This document shows, in pieces, positions 61,811 to 62,500 of a stretch of DNA of 62,500 nt. The stretch comes from Chrysomallon squamiferum (taxonomy: Eukaryota; Mollusca; Gastropoda; Neomphalida; Peltospiridae). The stretch covers positions 3,296,105 to 3,358,604 of the forward strand of contig CM022673.1 of assembly GCA_012295275.1 (NCBI GenBank). The letters are read 5' to 3'. Within the stretch, counting starts at the first letter, position 1, and every line of letters begins with the position of its first letter. The position numbers and the translations under genes are program-made. The notes under the pieces are model-generated. The model had not been told where the DNA came from. It worked only from the letters and a program-made list of their open reading frames with translations, and did not search any database.

Positions 61811-62184
61811 ATGCTTGGTTTTAAAACAAATATCTATTCGTTATGTATCAGCTAAAACAGTCATAATGTTAGATTCAAAACATTCAGATGTTTTATACGT
61901 ATTATTTATCCACATTTTACTGAAAGGATCTCGGCAATCATTTATAGCGTATTTGACGAAGGAAATGCTATTCAACATTGAGAGCGGACACACAGAAGAC
62001 AAGTCCACAACGAAAAGAAACAGTGACACACTCAGAAACAAACGCTGGCACTCCTGCTATGTTCCACTGTACATATAATGACATGACCTAAGAACAATAC
62101 ATTTTGTTACCAAAGCGTAATATTGAACCACAGAATAGTTCGTCGACAGTGTAACTCGGTTCATTTATCGAACTGTTGTCAAAC

Positions 62185-62320
62185 CATCCATCACGTAATC
62201 CATCCATGCATCTATCCATCAGTCCATTAATCCATCTGACTCTCAATCCTTCCGTCCATCCCATTTATCCATCCTTCACCCATCCGTTCATCCATTCACC
62301 CATCCGTCCATTTATAAATT
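62185..62320. repeat. (CCAT)n-like degenerate tetranucleotide tract
   Basis: 'catccatc', 'gtccatcc' and 'cattcacc' words repeat with many changes. Confidence 0.75.
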
Positions 62321-62500
62321 CGTTCATCTTATACACTTTACTTAACCCATAACAAGCTGAAAAAAAGAAAAAAGAAACTGGTTTATCCTTGGAGTAGTGA
62401 TAGTAAATCTATGACTCCTACATCAAAGGAGACACGCCGCGGGTTTTAAGATAAAAACATACTGCCTACAATTAAACTACATGATTGTGACACACCAAAA

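Larger units (their letters stand above)
58709..62500. other. HGSNAT 5' intron/upstream DNA
   Basis: No supported exon. It has triplet tracts (58975-59100, 59255-59345, 59795-59905), poly-A (59661-59692), poly-T (60151-60175), a 31-bp minisatellite (60930-61810), a B-box-like 'gggttcgattcc' on the - strand near 60599-60610, and (CCAT)n-like DNA (62185-62320). Confidence 0.5.

Noticed and set aside
61841-62041. - strand frame with a signal-like start, considered as the missing HGSNAT first exon
   Set aside because: It begins at TTG, not ATG, and I found no donor that ends it one base into a codon in a way that fits the exon at 58708.

Overview
This is animal nuclear DNA, most likely from a mollusc. 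It is AT-rich and intron-rich, about a third or more of it is microsatellite, and there are no operons. The mollusc call rests on a pigment-dispersing factor/cerebrin precursor whose peptide starts NGGTLDSLY, a protostome bursicon-type cystine-knot hormone, and a metazoan lysosomal acetyltransferase with many introns. I cannot fix the class or species from the sequence.

Three protein genes can be built exon by exon with consistent splice phases. (1) A PDF/cerebrin neuropeptide precursor on the + strand: coding exons 18001-18117 and 18638-18772, 83 aa, giving one predicted amidated 17-mer. It may have a far-upstream noncoding first exon and promoter near 8.8-8.97 kb, and a spliced 3' UTR ending near 19.98 kb. 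(2) A bursicon-alpha-like hormone on the - strand: coding exons 35630-35645, 25737-26190 and 24804-24996, 220 aa, with signal peptide, long basic pro-region and an 11-cysteine knot ending CRPC. (3) HGSNAT, heparan-alpha-glucosaminide N-acetyltransferase, on the - strand: 16 coding exons from 58708 to 40144, about 622 residues. Only the signal-peptide exon is missing, probably beyond the right edge. Its exon 48251-48356 carries a one-base frame break in a G-run beside the catalytic-histidine segment.

Layout: 1-8.7 kb is gene-poor and repeat-rich. 8.8-20 kb is the PDF locus. 20-24.8 kb is the repeat-rich gap between the convergent PDF and bursicon genes. 24.8-36 kb is the bursicon locus with a 9.4-kb first intron. 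36-40 kb is intergenic. 40.1-58.7 kb is HGSNAT. 58.7-62.5 kb is HGSNAT upstream/intronic DNA.

Non-coding content: one intact tRNA-Gln(CUG), one near-intact copy and two decayed copies, several sharing flanks; tRNA-derived SINE-like elements at 2.5 and 29.4-30.0 kb; a dispersed element that twice ends in a long (CT)n tract; a 30-bp array in an HGSNAT intron that repeats a TATA-like motif about 21 times; a 31-bp array at 61 kb; and many di-, tri-, tetra- and pentanucleotide tracts. Most long open frames outside the three genes are translations of these tracts. No CRISPR array, prokaryotic system or viral gene was seen. The two peptide-hormone genes are the likely biological highlight; HGSNAT is an unrelated housekeeping lysosomal enzyme.
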